Assembly: GCF_008370345.1 (NCBI RefSeq)
Contig: NZ_VTUU01000003.1
Coordinates: 124,001-188,000, forward strand
DNA: 64,000 bases
Reading direction: 5' to 3'
Source of the DNA: Marinobacter salinexigens
GTDB taxonomy: Bacteria; Pseudomonadota; Gammaproteobacteria; Pseudomonadales; Oleiphilaceae
The notes below the pieces were generated by a model, which worked only from the letters and a program-made list of their open reading frames with translations, was not told the DNA's origin and ran no database searches. The translations under genes and the position numbers were made by a program. Positions 28,497 through 37,963 of the stretch are shown here, one piece after another. The stretch's first letter is position 1, and each line of letters begins with the position of its first letter.

Positions 28497-30296
28497 ATGA
28501 AACATTCCGCCCATGTTGCGGTGCTTTTGCTTGTTTGTCTGGCCTTTTGGTCATTCTCGGACCGGGCGGTTGCTGCTGAACCCACGTTTCATTGGTTCGA
28601 GGATGTTCATGGCGGCATGGGGGTCGTTGACGTTGCCGGAATGAAAGCGGATCAATGGCAGGCCTTTGACGGTGACAAGGTGCTCAACCTCGGCTTCTCC
28701 GATGGTGCATTCTGGCTCAGGATTGATGTGCCACCGAAGGCACCTAATCGGGTTCTGGACATCAGCTATCCCCTCCTGGACGTGGTAGATGTTTACTGGT
28801 TTCGGGACGGGGCATTGTTGGAAGAACACCTGACCGGCGATCACAGGCCCTTTTCAAGCCGCCCTATCCCCCATCGCGAGTTCCTGTTCCCGGTTCCTTC
28901 CCGAAGCTCGCCACTCACGGCGTATATCCGGGTAGAGACACAAGGATCTGTCCAGATTCCGGTCGCCATCATGACATCCGTAGAGTTTCTGGCGAAAGAC
29001 CAGATAGCCTCGGGCTGGCAGGCCATGTTTCTTGGCATTATTGTGGCCCTGGCGCTTTACAACCTTTTCCTGTTCAGTATTGTTCGCCATCCTGCCTATC
29101 TCTGGTACGTGTTGTCGGTGGTGTCGGCGGGGCTGGTTCAGCTGAATTTTCATGGTGTCCTGTTCCAGTGGCTGTGGCCGGAGCTACCCTGGTTGAACCG
29201 GTATTTCACCGCACCGATCGTTTCCGTTGCCCTGTTTTCCGCCACCATGTTTACCTTGCACTTCCTGGCCGTCCGGCGATACAGCCCGCTGGGATTCCGC
29301 TTTTTGCAGGCGATGCTGATCTGCTCCGCAGTAACGTTTGCCTACGGGTTTCTCGGCGGTTACCAGAGTGGAATTATTCTGATCAGCACCCTGGCCGCTA
29401 TTGCGACGCCCGCTGCCTGGTTGGTAGGTATCCGGGTGTGGCTGAAAGGTCAGAAGCTGGCAGCGTTCTATGTTCTGGCCTGGACACCGCTGCTATTTGG
29501 TCATCTCTTACTGGCGATCAGCAAACTGGGGTATCTGCCCCGGAACTTCCTGACGGAATTCGGGCCGCAGATCGGTGTGGCGCTGGAGGTCATCCTGCTG
29601 TCGTTTGCGCTGGCGTACCGGATCAATGTGGAACGGCATCGCCGGATGAAGGCGCAGGATCAGGCACTGGAGATCCAGAAGCGGGCGAATCAGACACTCG
29701 AAGAGCGGGTTAGCGAACGCACGGATGAGCTGGAACGGGCGAATTCCCGATTGAAGTCGATGAGCCTGACTGATGGCCTCACTCAGGTCGCGAATCGGCG
29801 TCAGTTTGACGACGTGCTCGTCACTGAATGGAGTCGAGCGAGCCGACAGGCGTACCCTCTGAGTCTGTTGATACTCGACATCGATTACTTCAAGTCAGTG
29901 AACGATAAATACGGTCACCTGATAGGAGACGACTGTCTGATTACCGTGGCGGCCATTTGCGGCGCGGAGGTTCAGCGCTCCGGGGATCTGTTGGCCCGTT
30001 ACGGTGGTGAGGAGTTTGTGGTGCTGTTGCCGACCACGCCGATTGAAGGGGCCGAGCGTGTTGCCGAGCGATTGCGGCAGGCGGTTGAGGATGCAACGGT
30101 GCATCCGGGCGCCCAGGTAACACCGATCAGCCTGACCATCAGTATCGGGGTTGCCAGTATGATTCCGGATCGTAGTACCAAGCCGGGAGAACTGGTTCGG
30201 CGGGCGGATGAGGCGCTCTATGCTGCCAAGGGTGCAGGGCGGAATCGTGTCATGTTATACCGCGGATACCGGGCAGTATCCGCGGGTGATTCCTGA
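28497..30296 (+). CDS. 7TMR-DISM sensor diguanylate cyclase
   Basis: 599 residues. A signal peptide (LLLVCLAFWSFSDRAVAA), an extracellular 7TMR-DISM-type beta domain (about 28-180; FHWFEDVHGG, DGAFWLRIDV, YIRVETQGSVQIP), seven TM helices (about 185-385), a coiled coil, and a GGDEF domain (LTDGLTQVANRRQFDD, ILDIDYFKSVND). The active site reads RYGGEEF, an allowed variant. RSGD upstream is a complete RxxD inhibitory site, so feedback by c-di-GMP is expected. Carbohydrate-like ligands are typical for DISM domains; the ligand is unknown here. Convergent with DoxX. Confidence 0.93.
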   Translation: MKHSAHVAVLLLVCLAFWSFSDRAVAAEPTFHWFEDVHGGMGVVDVAGMKADQWQAFDGDKVLNLGFSDGAFWLRIDVPPKAPNRVLDISYPLLDVVDVYWFRDGALLEEHLTGDHRPFSSRPIPHREFLFPVPSRSSPLTAYIRVETQGSVQIPVAIMTSVEFLAKDQIASGWQAMFLGIIVALALYNLFLFSIVRHPAYLWYVLSVVSAGLVQLNFHGVLFQWLWPELPWLNRYFTAPIVSVALFSATMFTLHFLAVRRYSPLGFRFLQAMLICSAVTFAYGFLGGYQSGIILISTLAAIATPAAWLVGIRVWLKGQKLAAFYVLAWTPLLFGHLLLAISKLGYLPRNFLTEFGPQIGVALEVILLSFALAYRINVERHRRMKAQDQALEIQKRANQTLEERVSERTDELERANSRLKSMSLTDGLTQVANRRQFDDVLVTEWSRASRQAYPLSLLILDIDYFKSVNDKYGHLIGDDCLITVAAICGAEVQRSGDLLARYGGEEFVVLLPTTPIEGAERVAERLRQAVEDATVHPGAQVTPISLTISIGVASMIPDRSTKPGELVRRADEALYAAKGAGRNRVMLYRGYRAVSAGDS

Positions 30297-30307
30297 AGAC
30301 CTTCGGT

Positions 30308-30694
30308 TCAGTTTTTCAGCTTGTATCGACCCGGGCCGAGGAACACAACGGCCAGGGCGGTGAACAGGAAAAATCCCTGCAGTTCCAGAGCCCAACCTCC
30401 ACTGCTGCCCAGGGTCAGAAGCTGATGGCTGTGCACCAGCACGATGGCGACCAGCATGTTGAACACAATCAACAGAGCGCCGATACGGGTCTGGTATCCG
30501 AGAATGATCATCAGGGGCGCGATGACTTCGCCGATATACACCCCGTAGGCGAGAAAGGCTGGAAGGCCGTGGCTTGCCAGCTGTCCTTCAATGAAGCCTA
30601 CACCGTGAAGCAGCTTGGCAATACCGTGAAACAGCATGAGGCCGCCCAGACTCAGGCGGATAATCAGTTTTCCAAGATCGGCGTTTTCCAACAC
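30308..30694 (-). CDS. DoxX-family membrane protein
   Basis: 128 residues from GTG 30694 with GGAG 7 nt upstream. Four TM helices: LIIRLSLGGLMLFHGIAKL, LAYGVYIGEVIAPLMIIL, IGALLIVFNMLVAIVLV, and FLFTALAVVFLGPG. Member of the DoxX/YphA family. Some relatives partner with oxidoreductases, but no partner is adjacent. Function unknown. Confidence 0.88.
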   Translation of the reverse strand: MLENADLGKLIIRLSLGGLMLFHGIAKLLHGVGFIEGQLASHGLPAFLAYGVYIGEVIAPLMIILGYQTRIGALLIVFNMLVAIVLVHSHQLLTLGSSGGWALELQGFFLFTALAVVFLGPGRYKLKN

Positions 30695-30797
30695 GTAATG
30701 TCTCCAGGTGGAATTGCTTAAAGGTTCGACAGCATACCGGGTTCATGGTGGCACTCAAAGAACTGCGGCCTCGGATCGGGACCTGTTCCGGGCTTTG

Positions 30798-31490
30798 TCA
30801 GATCAGTCCGGAGCCGAGCTGGAAGCGGATGTGGTTACGGTCTAGCAGGTTCTCCCAGTACTGACGCATCCAGTCCCAGGCAACATGGTTGACCTGATCC
30901 ACAAAGGGGTCCAGATCAAGGTTGTAATAATCGGGGGTGCCGGCAATCTGTTGCACGGTCACGATGATGGACTCATCGAGTTCGTTGGCGAACGGTTCTC
31001 CGATCAGTTGGTGAGCCAGCAGATTGGCGCGGGTGGCGTCGATGTCCACCAATTCCCCTGCCCGGGTTGACCGGTTGTTCTCGTACATTTCCTCCATCAG
31101 GCGATGGCACAGGTAGGCCCGGATCAACAGGCCATCCAGCCCATCAAATCGGACCAGTTGGGCAGACGGCTGGGTGAAGTAGCGGGTAGCTGCTTCAATA
31201 AACGGCGCAAACAGGTCTGACTCCCCGGCCTCCCGGGCACAGGCATCAACACACTCGATCAGCCGTGGCGCCATCTCGATGTACTCAACCGCGAACTGGA
31301 ACAGGCAGGTCGCGGGCTGGTAGCCGTCGATGATCGTAACGGCAGCCGGAAGCTGTGGGGCTTTCTCCCTGAGTTGGCGAAGGAAAGTGCCTGAACGGGC
31401 TTCTTTCTTTCGAGCCTGGTCAATAATTTCCAGTACAACCTGTGGTGTCATTTCAGGAGATGCCGGTGTGTGAACAGTGTGAGGTCGCAA
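30798..31490 (-). CDS. Hypothetical cytoplasmic protein
   Basis: About 230 residues from TTG 31490, chosen because AGGAGG lies 4 nt upstream; an in-frame ATG at 31451 lacks such a site. No family recognised. The protein is mostly predicted helix, with no signal peptide or TM. Notable stretches: ARSGTFLRQLREKAP, YQPATCLFQFAVEYIEMAP, LIRAYLCHRLMEEMYENNR, and a C-terminal VAWDWMRQYWENLLDRNHI. It follows the MATE gene on the same strand after about 155 bp that hold a perfect palindrome, so it probably has its own regulated promoter. Confidence 0.75.
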   Translation of the reverse strand: MRPHTVHTPASPEMTPQVVLEIIDQARKKEARSGTFLRQLREKAPQLPAAVTIIDGYQPATCLFQFAVEYIEMAPRLIECVDACAREAGESDLFAPFIEAATRYFTQPSAQLVRFDGLDGLLIRAYLCHRLMEEMYENNRSTRAGELVDIDATRANLLAHQLIGEPFANELDESIIVTVQQIAGTPDYYNLDLDPFVDQVNHVAWDWMRQYWENLLDRNHIRFQLGSGLI

Positions 31491-31571
31491 GGCGCCTCCT
31501 GTTATCTGTAAAGGGTACCGAGGCAGGCTGGCAGAGGTAGTCACCGCCGCGCTGCCGTTTATGACAAGTGT

Positions 31572-31590
31572 AGTCGACATTTTGTCGACT
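31572..31590. promoter_or_regulatory. Perfect 19-bp palindrome, likely operator
   Basis: AGTCGACATTTTGTCGACT: 8-bp half-sites AGTCGACA/TGTCGACT around TTT. It lies 80 bp upstream of the hypothetical gene start and 55 bp beyond the end of the MATE gene. Its size and symmetry suit a dimeric helix-turn-helix repressor. No matching regulator gene is adjacent, so the protein that binds is unknown. Confidence 0.6.
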
Positions 31591-31644
31591 GCCGGTCGGG
31601 CAAGATTAAATCCGGCGCAGAATTGTAACAAATTTAATACAGGT

Positions 31645-32979
31645 TTAACTATCGGCGAACCAGCGGTCATGACGGGTATGTGACCAGAACAGCCATCCCA
31701 TGCTCAGGGCGCGTGCCAGCATCAGACAAATCAGGGAAAGCCAGAGACCGTGATTGCCCCAGCCGGTTGTGAGCCACCAGACCGGCAGGAATACCGCCAG
31801 GGCAGCAAACAGCATGGTGTTCTGCATATCCCGGGTTCGGGTGGCGCCGATGAACACACCGTCGAGCAGAAACCCCCAGACTGAGGCGAAAGGCAGTAAC
31901 CAGAGCCAGGGCAAATACTGGATGGCCGTGTTGCGGACCTCTGGAATACCGGTCAGCAGAGTGATCAGGCTTCGCCCTCCAAACACGAAGAGTACGGTCA
32001 ATAACACTGCGCCCCACAGGGACCAGCGCAGTGCGCTCTGGAAAACACGCCGGAAACGGCGCCGGTTGCCCTTGCCGATGGATTCTCCGATAAGAGCCTC
32101 GGCGGCGTTGGCAAAACCGTCCAGGGCATTCGAGATCAGCAGCAGGAAGGTGATCAGCACCGCATTGGCAGCCAGTACGGTGTCACCCTGCCTTGCGCCC
32201 TGGGCGGTAAAAAATGTCAGCACCAGCAGCAGAGCGATGGTGCGCACCATGATGTAGCGATTCACCCGCAGGATTTTCAGGTAGTCCGACAGTTCGCCGA
32301 TCAGCGCCCGGGTCAGCTTCTGCCCTTCCGGCATACGGGTCAGGACGATGACAAAGCCGATGGTAGCTGCGCCGTATTCCGCAATGACCGTTGCTATGGC
32401 CACCCCGCGGCTATTCCAGCCCAGGACGGTGACGAACAGCACATCGAGGAGGATATTCAGGCCATTGGCGACGATCAGCATAAGCATCGGCCCCCTGGGA
32501 AACTGGGTGCCGATGAGCCAGCCCACGAGGGTGTACTGACATAACACGGCAGGCGCACTCCAGATCCGTATGGCTGCATAGTCTGCCGCCAGGTCGGTGA
32601 CATCCGGACTCGGATTCATCAATGCCAGGCCCGTCGTAATGAGGGGGTTGTGAAACAGGATCAGCACCAGCCCGATCGCGATGGCCAGCAGTACCGAACG
32701 TAGCAACAACGCGACCTGACCAAAACGATCCCGTTTGCCCCAGGCCTGGGCAGCGAGCCCGGTGGTACCCATGCGCATGAATCCGAAGGTCCAGTACAGA
32801 ATACTGAACAGGTTGGCCCCCACAGCCACGGCTCCCAGGTACTCGGGACTGTCCAGATGGCCCAGTACTGCGGTATCCACCAGGCCAAGAAGCGGTACGG
32901 TCATGTTGGTCAGCATCAGGGGCCAGGCAAGGGCCCAGAGGCGGCGGTCGGTGCTTGCAATCGGAAACCTGATATTCAC
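31645..32979 (-). CDS. MATE-family efflux transporter (DinF-like)
   Basis: 444 residues, twelve TM helices. N-terminal MATE motifs: WPLMLTNMTVPLLGLVDTAVLGHL and TTGLAAQAWGKRD, repeated in the second half as ANAVLITFLLLISNALDGFANAAEALIGESIG. The DinF subgroup keeps the VDTAVLGHL Asp in TM1. It exports cationic drugs or other small molecules using H+ or Na+; the substrate is unknown. Divergent from the cytochrome oxidase operon. Confidence 0.93.
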   Translation of the reverse strand: MNIRFPIASTDRRLWALAWPLMLTNMTVPLLGLVDTAVLGHLDSPEYLGAVAVGANLFSILYWTFGFMRMGTTGLAAQAWGKRDRFGQVALLLRSVLLAIAIGLVLILFHNPLITTGLALMNPSPDVTDLAADYAAIRIWSAPAVLCQYTLVGWLIGTQFPRGPMLMLIVANGLNILLDVLFVTVLGWNSRGVAIATVIAEYGAATIGFVIVLTRMPEGQKLTRALIGELSDYLKILRVNRYIMVRTIALLLVLTFFTAQGARQGDTVLAANAVLITFLLLISNALDGFANAAEALIGESIGKGNRRRFRRVFQSALRWSLWGAVLLTVLFVFGGRSLITLLTGIPEVRNTAIQYLPWLWLLPFASVWGFLLDGVFIGATRTRDMQNTMLFAALAVFLPVWWLTTGWGNHGLWLSLICLMLARALSMGWLFWSHTRHDRWFADS

Positions 32980-33180
32980 TTTGATTCTGAAAAATCCATG
33001 GTTAGATGTTTTGGATTTAGGCTATTTTTTAGCCTTTTGTTGATCTGTGTCTATACTCGAACTTGGTATATCCGTAAGCAGGCTTCCACTCTGGCTCCGA
33101 CGCGGTGCGTGCGAACACCCGTTGGAAATCAGAGGGATTACGCAAAATCTGACAAGAATAACACTCTGTGGAGACACAGT

Positions 33181-34305
33181 ATGCGCGTGCACGCTAAGCG
33201 GGCAGGTGCCCTTGTCGGCGGACTATTGTTCTCGGCCTGGTCCTTTGCGGACTGGACGATGAACATGACGCCCGGGGTGACCGGCACCAGCAACAGTATT
33301 TTCAGCCTTCACATGACCATTCTCTGGATCTGCGTCGTTATTGGCGTCGTGGTATTCGGGGTGATGTTCTGGTCTATCTTTGCCCACCGAAAATCCCAGG
33401 GCTATAAACCAGCAAACTTCCATGAGAACACCGTCGTCGAGGTGCTCTGGACCATTATCCCCCTCGCCATTCTGGTTGCCATGGCCATTCCCGCCACAGC
33501 CACGCTGGTTGATATGTACGACACCAGCGAATCGGAGGTCGATATCAAGATCACCGGTTACCAGTGGAAATGGCAGTACGAATACCTTGATGAGGAATTC
33601 GGCTACTTTTCCAACCTCGCGACACCCCGCGACCAGATCAACAACCGGCAGGAAAAGGGCGAAAACTATCTGCTGGAAGTGGATAACCCGCTGATTGTTC
33701 CCGTAGGTAAGAAAGTGCGCCTGTTGCTGACAGCGAACGATGTTATCCACTCCTGGTGGGTACCGGATTTCGGCGTGAAAAAAGACGCGATCCCCGGCTT
33801 TATCAACGAAGCCTGGACCCGGGTAGACAAGCCCGGCATTTATCGGGGGCAGTGCACCGAGCTGTGCGGCAAGGATCATGGCTTCATGCCCATCGTGGTC
33901 AAGGCGGTTCCCGAAGAGGAATACAACACCTGGGTTGCGGAACAGAAAGCTGCTGCCGAGAAGGAGCGAGAGCTGACCCAGAAGGACTGGACGCTGGCCG
34001 AGCTGATGGAACGGGGGGAAAAAGCCTACCAGACCAGTTGCGCTGCGTGTCACCAGCCTGACGGCAGTGGTGCACCTCCGGCTTTCCCGGCGCTTAAGGG
34101 CAGCCCGATTGCCACTGGCGACATTGCCGCTCACATGGACATTGTTGTGCATGGGAAATCCGGCACGGCCATGCAGGCGTTTGGCAGCCAGCTGAGCGAA
34201 GTGGATCTGGCCGCGGTGATTACCTTCGAGCGTAATGCCTGGGGGAACAACACCGGGGATATGGTCACGCCGAAGCAGATATTTGATTACAAGAACCAGC
34301 AGTAA
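33181..34305 (+). CDS. coxB: Cytochrome c oxidase subunit II with fused cytochrome c (caa3 type)
   Basis: 374 residues from ATG 33181 (GTGGAG upstream); the open frame extends further 5' but lacks a ribosome site. Signal sequence, two TM helices (about 45-65 and 85-105), a cupredoxin domain with the CuA site (CTELCGKDHGFM near 240) and the aromatic patch YQWKWQYEY. A C-terminal cytochrome c domain has heme motif CAACH and a likely Met ligand (AMQAFG). It receives electrons from cytochrome c and passes them to subunit I. First gene of the oxidase locus. Confidence 0.97.
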   Translation: MRVHAKRAGALVGGLLFSAWSFADWTMNMTPGVTGTSNSIFSLHMTILWICVVIGVVVFGVMFWSIFAHRKSQGYKPANFHENTVVEVLWTIIPLAILVAMAIPATATLVDMYDTSESEVDIKITGYQWKWQYEYLDEEFGYFSNLATPRDQINNRQEKGENYLLEVDNPLIVPVGKKVRLLLTANDVIHSWWVPDFGVKKDAIPGFINEAWTRVDKPGIYRGQCTELCGKDHGFMPIVVKAVPEEEYNTWVAEQKAAAEKERELTQKDWTLAELMERGEKAYQTSCAACHQPDGSGAPPAFPALKGSPIATGDIAAHMDIVVHGKSGTAMQAFGSQLSEVDLAAVITFERNAWGNNTGDMVTPKQIFDYKNQQ

Positions 34306-34359
34306 TCGACACCAGATAACGGATTTCGCCAGCCGGTAACGGCGGTAACGGGGGTTTTC

Positions 34360-35943
34360 ATGAGTGCGGTTGCAGATACCCACACCCAGGAACATCATCA
34401 CGGCCCGGCCAGAGGCATCAGCCGCTGGCTGCTGACCACTAACCACAAAGACATCGGCACCATGTACCTGGTGTTCAGTTTCACCATGTTCCTGCTCGGA
34501 GGTTGCATGGCGATGGTGATCCGGGCGGAGCTTTTTCAGCCCGGCCTGCAGATTGTGCAGCCGGAATTTTTCAATCAGATGACCACCATGCACGGTCTGA
34601 TCATGGTATTCGGTGCGGTCATGCCCGCGTTCGTGGGGCTGGCTAACTGGATGTTGCCGCTGATGATCGGAGCGCCGGATATGGCTCTGCCACGGATGAA
34701 CAACTGGAGCTTCTGGCTGCTTCCATGCGCTTTTCTGATTCTGGTGTCCACACTGTTCATGGAAGGCGGTGCACCGAACTTTGGCTGGACCTTCTATGCC
34801 CCGTTATCCACAACCTACGGGCCACCGAGCACGACCTTCTTCATTTTCGCTGTCCATATCATGGGTATTTCTTCGATCATGGGCGCGATCAACGTGATCG
34901 CCACCATCCTGAACCTGCGGGCTCCGGGCATGACCCTTATGAAGATGCCATTGTTCGTCTGGACCTGGTTGATCACCGCCTTCCTGCTGATCGCGGTCAT
35001 GCCGGTGCTGGCGGGTGTGGTGACCATGATGCTGATGGACATCAACTTCGGCACCAGCTTCTTCGATGCCTCTGGTGGTGGTGACCCGGTACTGTTCCAG
35101 CATGTGTTCTGGTTCTTCGGACACCCGGAGGTGTACATCATGATTCTGCCTGCGTTCGGGGCGGTGTCTCACATCATCCCGGCCTTTTCCCGCAAGCCGC
35201 TGTTTGGTTATGCCTCCATGGTGTATGCGGTGGGCGCCATTGCCCTGCTCTCGTTCATCGTCTGGGCGCACCATATGTTCACCGTTGGTATCCCTGTGGC
35301 CGGGCAGTTGTTCTTCATGTACGCCACCATGCTGATCGCCGTCCCTACCGGGGTGAAGGTGTTCAACTGGGTGGCGACCATGTTCCGGGGCTCTCTGAGT
35401 TTCGAGGCGCCGATGCTGTTTGCGGTGGCCTTCGTCATTCTGTTCACCATCGGTGGTTTTTCCGGCCTGATGCTGGCGATTGCGCCATCGGACTTCCAGT
35501 ACCACGACACGTATTTCGTGGTGGCTCACTTCCACTATGTACTGGTACCGGGCGCCATCTTCGGGATCTTCGCCTCCGCCTATTTCTGGTTACCCAAGTG
35601 GACCGGTCACATGTACGACGAAACCCTGGCCAAGACCCACTTCTGGCTGTCGTTCATTGGCATGAACCTGGCGTTTTTCCCCATGCACTTCCTCGGGCTG
35701 GCAGGCATGCCACGCCGGATTCCGGATTACGCCTTGCAGTTTGCCGACTTCAACATGGTGTCCAGTGTCGGCGCCTTCATGTTCGGTGCCACCCAGTTGC
35801 TGTTCCTGTTCATTGTGGTGAAGTGCGTCAGAGGTGGAAAAGCCGCAGCAGCCAAACCCTGGGATGGTGCCGAGGGCCTGGAATGGACGGTGCCGTCACC
35901 GGCGCCATACCACACCTTTGCGACGCCGCCGGAGGTGAAATAA
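34360..35943 (+). CDS. coxA: Cytochrome c oxidase subunit I
   Basis: 527 residues, twelve TM helices. Heme-copper ligands are present: [12 protein letters not shown] (low-spin heme His), [15 protein letters not shown] (CuB His cross-linked to Tyr, with the proton-channel Glu), WAHHMFTVG (two CuB His) and [12 protein letters not shown] (heme a3 and a His). The A1-type Glu in GHPEV indicates a D-channel. It reduces O2 to water and pumps protons. It is 54 bp after coxB. In Pseudomonas the copper chaperone gene ctaG follows; here coxC follows after 70 bp. Confidence 0.98.
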   Translation: MSAVADTHTQEHHHGPARGISRWLLTTNHKDIGTMYLVFSFTMFLLGGCMAMVIRAELFQPGLQIVQPEFFNQMTTMHGLIMVFGAVMPAFVGLANWMLPLMIGAPDMALPRMNNWSFWLLPCAFLILVSTLFMEGGAPNFGWTFYAPLSTTYGPPSTTFFIFAVHIMGISSIMGAINVIATILNLRAPGMTLMKMPLFVWTWLITAFLLIAVMPVLAGVVTMMLMDINFGTSFFDASGGGDPVLFQHVFWFFGHPEVYIMILPAFGAVSHIIPAFSRKPLFGYASMVYAVGAIALLSFIVWAHHMFTVGIPVAGQLFFMYATMLIAVPTGVKVFNWVATMFRGSLSFEAPMLFAVAFVILFTIGGFSGLMLAIAPSDFQYHDTYFVVAHFHYVLVPGAIFGIFASAYFWLPKWTGHMYDETLAKTHFWLSFIGMNLAFFPMHFLGLAGMPRRIPDYALQFADFNMVSSVGAFMFGATQLLFLFIVVKCVRGGKAAAAKPWDGAEGLEWTVPSPAPYHTFATPPEVK

Positions 35944-36013
35944 CCGGCGGCGCCAGGAACCGAGTCAATAAACACAACAACAAACGAAAACGGCTAAGCC
36001 ATTGGAGACAGCT

Positions 36014-36901
36014 ATGGCGGATCAACAGACCTACTACGTTCCGGAACAGAGCAAGTGGCCAATTGTTGCGACCGTTGGCCTCGGGGTCACCTTGTACAGC
36101 GTGGCATCGATCATGGTGAAGAGCGGCCAGGGTGAGAGCACTACCGGCGCCTGGGTGACGTTCTTTATCGGCGCCCTGATCATGGCCTATATGCTGTTTG
36201 GCTGGTTTGGCAATGTCATCCGGGAAAGCCGGTCCGGGTTATACAGCCCACAGATGGATCGGTCATTCCGCTGGGGCATGAGCTGGTTTATTTTCTCGGA
36301 GGTCATGTTCTTTGCGGCTTTCTTCGGGGCTTTGTTCTACGTTCGGGTGTTCGCTGTACCCTGGTTGGGTGGTGAAGGTGACCGCGGTAGCAGCGCCATG
36401 CTCTGGGACGGATTCCAGGCGACCTGGCCGCTGATCAACAATCCCAACCCGGAGGCCTATCCGGCTCCGGAAAGCGTGATCGGTCCCTGGGGCCTGCCGC
36501 TGGTGAACACCATACTGCTGGTGACATCCTCCTTCACCATCACCGTTGCCCATCATGCCCTGAAGGCCGGTCACCGGAAGAAGATCAAGATCTGGATGGC
36601 GGCGACCATCGCCCTGGCGCTGGGCTTCCTGATCCTGCAGGCCGAAGAGTACATGCATGCCTATCAGGAGCTGAACCTCACCCTTGAGTCGGGTATCTAC
36701 GGCAGTACCTTCTTCATGCTGACCGGCTTTCACGGGGCTCACGTGACACTCGGAACCCTGATGCTGGTGATCATGCTGATTCGGGTGAGTAAGGGGCATT
36801 TTACTGCCGACCAGCACTTCGGGTTCGAGGCGGCGGCCTGGTATTGGCACTTTGTGGATGTGGTGTGGCTTGGGTTGTTTGTCTTTGTCTACATCATTTG
36901 A
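36014..36901 (+). CDS. coxC: Cytochrome c oxidase subunit III
   Basis: 295 residues from ATG 36014 (GGAG upstream). Seven TM helices. Signatures: [22 protein letters not shown] with the conserved Glu, the [11 protein letters not shown] loop, and [14 protein letters not shown] plus [16 protein letters not shown] near the end. Stabilises the oxidase and its proton uptake. The loop between TM3 and TM4 ([11 protein letters not shown] to [11 protein letters not shown]) is long, as in marine gammaproteobacteria. Confidence 0.97.
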   Translation: MADQQTYYVPEQSKWPIVATVGLGVTLYSVASIMVKSGQGESTTGAWVTFFIGALIMAYMLFGWFGNVIRESRSGLYSPQMDRSFRWGMSWFIFSEVMFFAAFFGALFYVRVFAVPWLGGEGDRGSSAMLWDGFQATWPLINNPNPEAYPAPESVIGPWGLPLVNTILLVTSSFTITVAHHALKAGHRKKIKIWMAATIALALGFLILQAEEYMHAYQELNLTLESGIYGSTFFMLTGFHGAHVTLGTLMLVIMLIRVSKGHFTADQHFGFEAAAWYWHFVDVVWLGLFVFVYII

Positions 36902-36919
36902 GGCAGGTAGCGAACGACC

Positions 36920-37123
36920 TCAGGGTGTCGGGTTCATGGTCAGGCTACCTTGCCACAGGGCAATGAGGATGACCGCCAGAAGCAGGACGCTGAGGGTAAC
37001 GCGTACGGCCAGTGAATTGACCACCCGGTTGGTTTTACCGCCATCCTTGATCAGGAAGAACAGACCACTGAACAGGCTCGCAACAACCATGAACAACAAA
37101 ATCACGATGATCACTTTTAACAT
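36920..37123 (-). CDS. DUF2909 twin-transmembrane protein
   Basis: 67 residues from ATG 37123, with GAGG upstream. Two TM helices (IIVILLFMVVASLFSGLFFLI and LSVLLLAVILIALWQ) joined by a short basic loop (KDGGKTNRVVNSLAVRVT). This family occurs between coxC and SURF1 in Pseudomonas too. Here it is encoded opposite to the oxidase operon, converging on coxC. Function unknown; a role in oxidase assembly is guessed from position only. Confidence 0.82.
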   Translation of the reverse strand: MLKVIIVILLFMVVASLFSGLFFLIKDGGKTNRVVNSLAVRVTLSVLLLAVILIALWQGSLTMNPTP

Positions 37124-37162
37124 GGGGGTGCCTCGTTTGTTATCAGGATTGTCGGCGTCCGA

Positions 37163-37963
37163 ATGACGGATCTTCGAGTATCCGCTCCGGTCACTATAGC
37201 AGAGCCGACCGAGCGCGAGCAGCACGAGATGGCGGTGCGGAGCAAGACCCGGAAGTGGCACGCTGACTGGCGTCTCCTGGCGTTCAGCGGTTTTTTCCTG
37301 CCACTGCTGATCGGCCTGGGGCTATGGCAGCTGGACCGCGCAGAACAGAAACAGACCATGCTGGACCGATGGCAACAGCAAGCCCGGGTGGTGCCCTGGG
37401 CGGAGCTGGTTGCCGACGGCCTGGAACATGGCAGGCCGGTGGCGCTGTCGGGCCGGTATGGGTCAAGGACCTGGTTGCTGGATAACCGGACCCGCGACGG
37501 AATCCCCGGCTATGAGGTACTGACGGACTTCTATCCCCTGGCGGGGCCTCCTGTCGTGTTAAACCGGGGCTGGATTGCAGCACCGAGGCAGCGGGATGTG
37601 TTGCCAGACATTACAACGCCCCGGGAGATACTTGATATTCAGGGACGGATTGCAGCGTACCCGACCCCCCCGGTACTGAGTGAGAACAGAGAGCAGAGCG
37701 AGGGCTGGCCAAGGCGGGTGCAAAGCCTGCCCCGGGAACAGGCGAAAGACGTGGTTCCGGAGCTGCCAGGCGCGATTATCAGGCTGAGCGGCAAGGACCA
37801 GCCTGGCGCCTTCCGGGCCGACTGGGCACCGGACATGATGGGGCCACAAACCCACTACGGTTACGCTGCCCAGTGGTTTGCGCTTGCCGCTGCACTGACT
37901 ATATTGACGGTAGTAGCGAGCTACCGAAAGACAGGAGCCAATAATGACAATGACAATGGCTGA
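37163..37963 (+). CDS. SURF1-family cytochrome oxidase assembly protein
   Basis: 266 residues; an internal ATG at 37229 (244 residues) is also plausible because neither start has a strong ribosome site. TM helix near the start (LLAFSGFFLPLLIGLGLWQL), a periplasmic domain (LDNRTRDGIPGYEVLTDF, VVLNRGWI), and a C-terminal TM after HYGYAAQWFALA: the SURF1 topology. Supports heme a insertion into subunit I. It overlaps the next gene by 20 bp. Confidence 0.92.
   Translation: MTDLRVSAPVTIAEPTEREQHEMAVRSKTRKWHADWRLLAFSGFFLPLLIGLGLWQLDRAEQKQTMLDRWQQQARVVPWAELVADGLEHGRPVALSGRYGSRTWLLDNRTRDGIPGYEVLTDFYPLAGPPVVLNRGWIAAPRQRDVLPDITTPREILDIQGRIAAYPTPPVLSENREQSEGWPRRVQSLPREQAKDVVPELPGAIIRLSGKDQPGAFRADWAPDMMGPQTHYGYAAQWFALAAALTILTVVASYRKTGANNDNDNG

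Noticed and set aside
32857..33180. 108-codon N-terminal extension of coxB
   Set aside because: It runs into the divergent MATE gene; the signal sequence and ribosome site place the start at 33181.
33223..34593. 456-codon minus-strand frame opposite coxB
   Set aside because: coxB has all CuA and heme motifs on the plus strand; the antisense frame is a codon-bias artefact.
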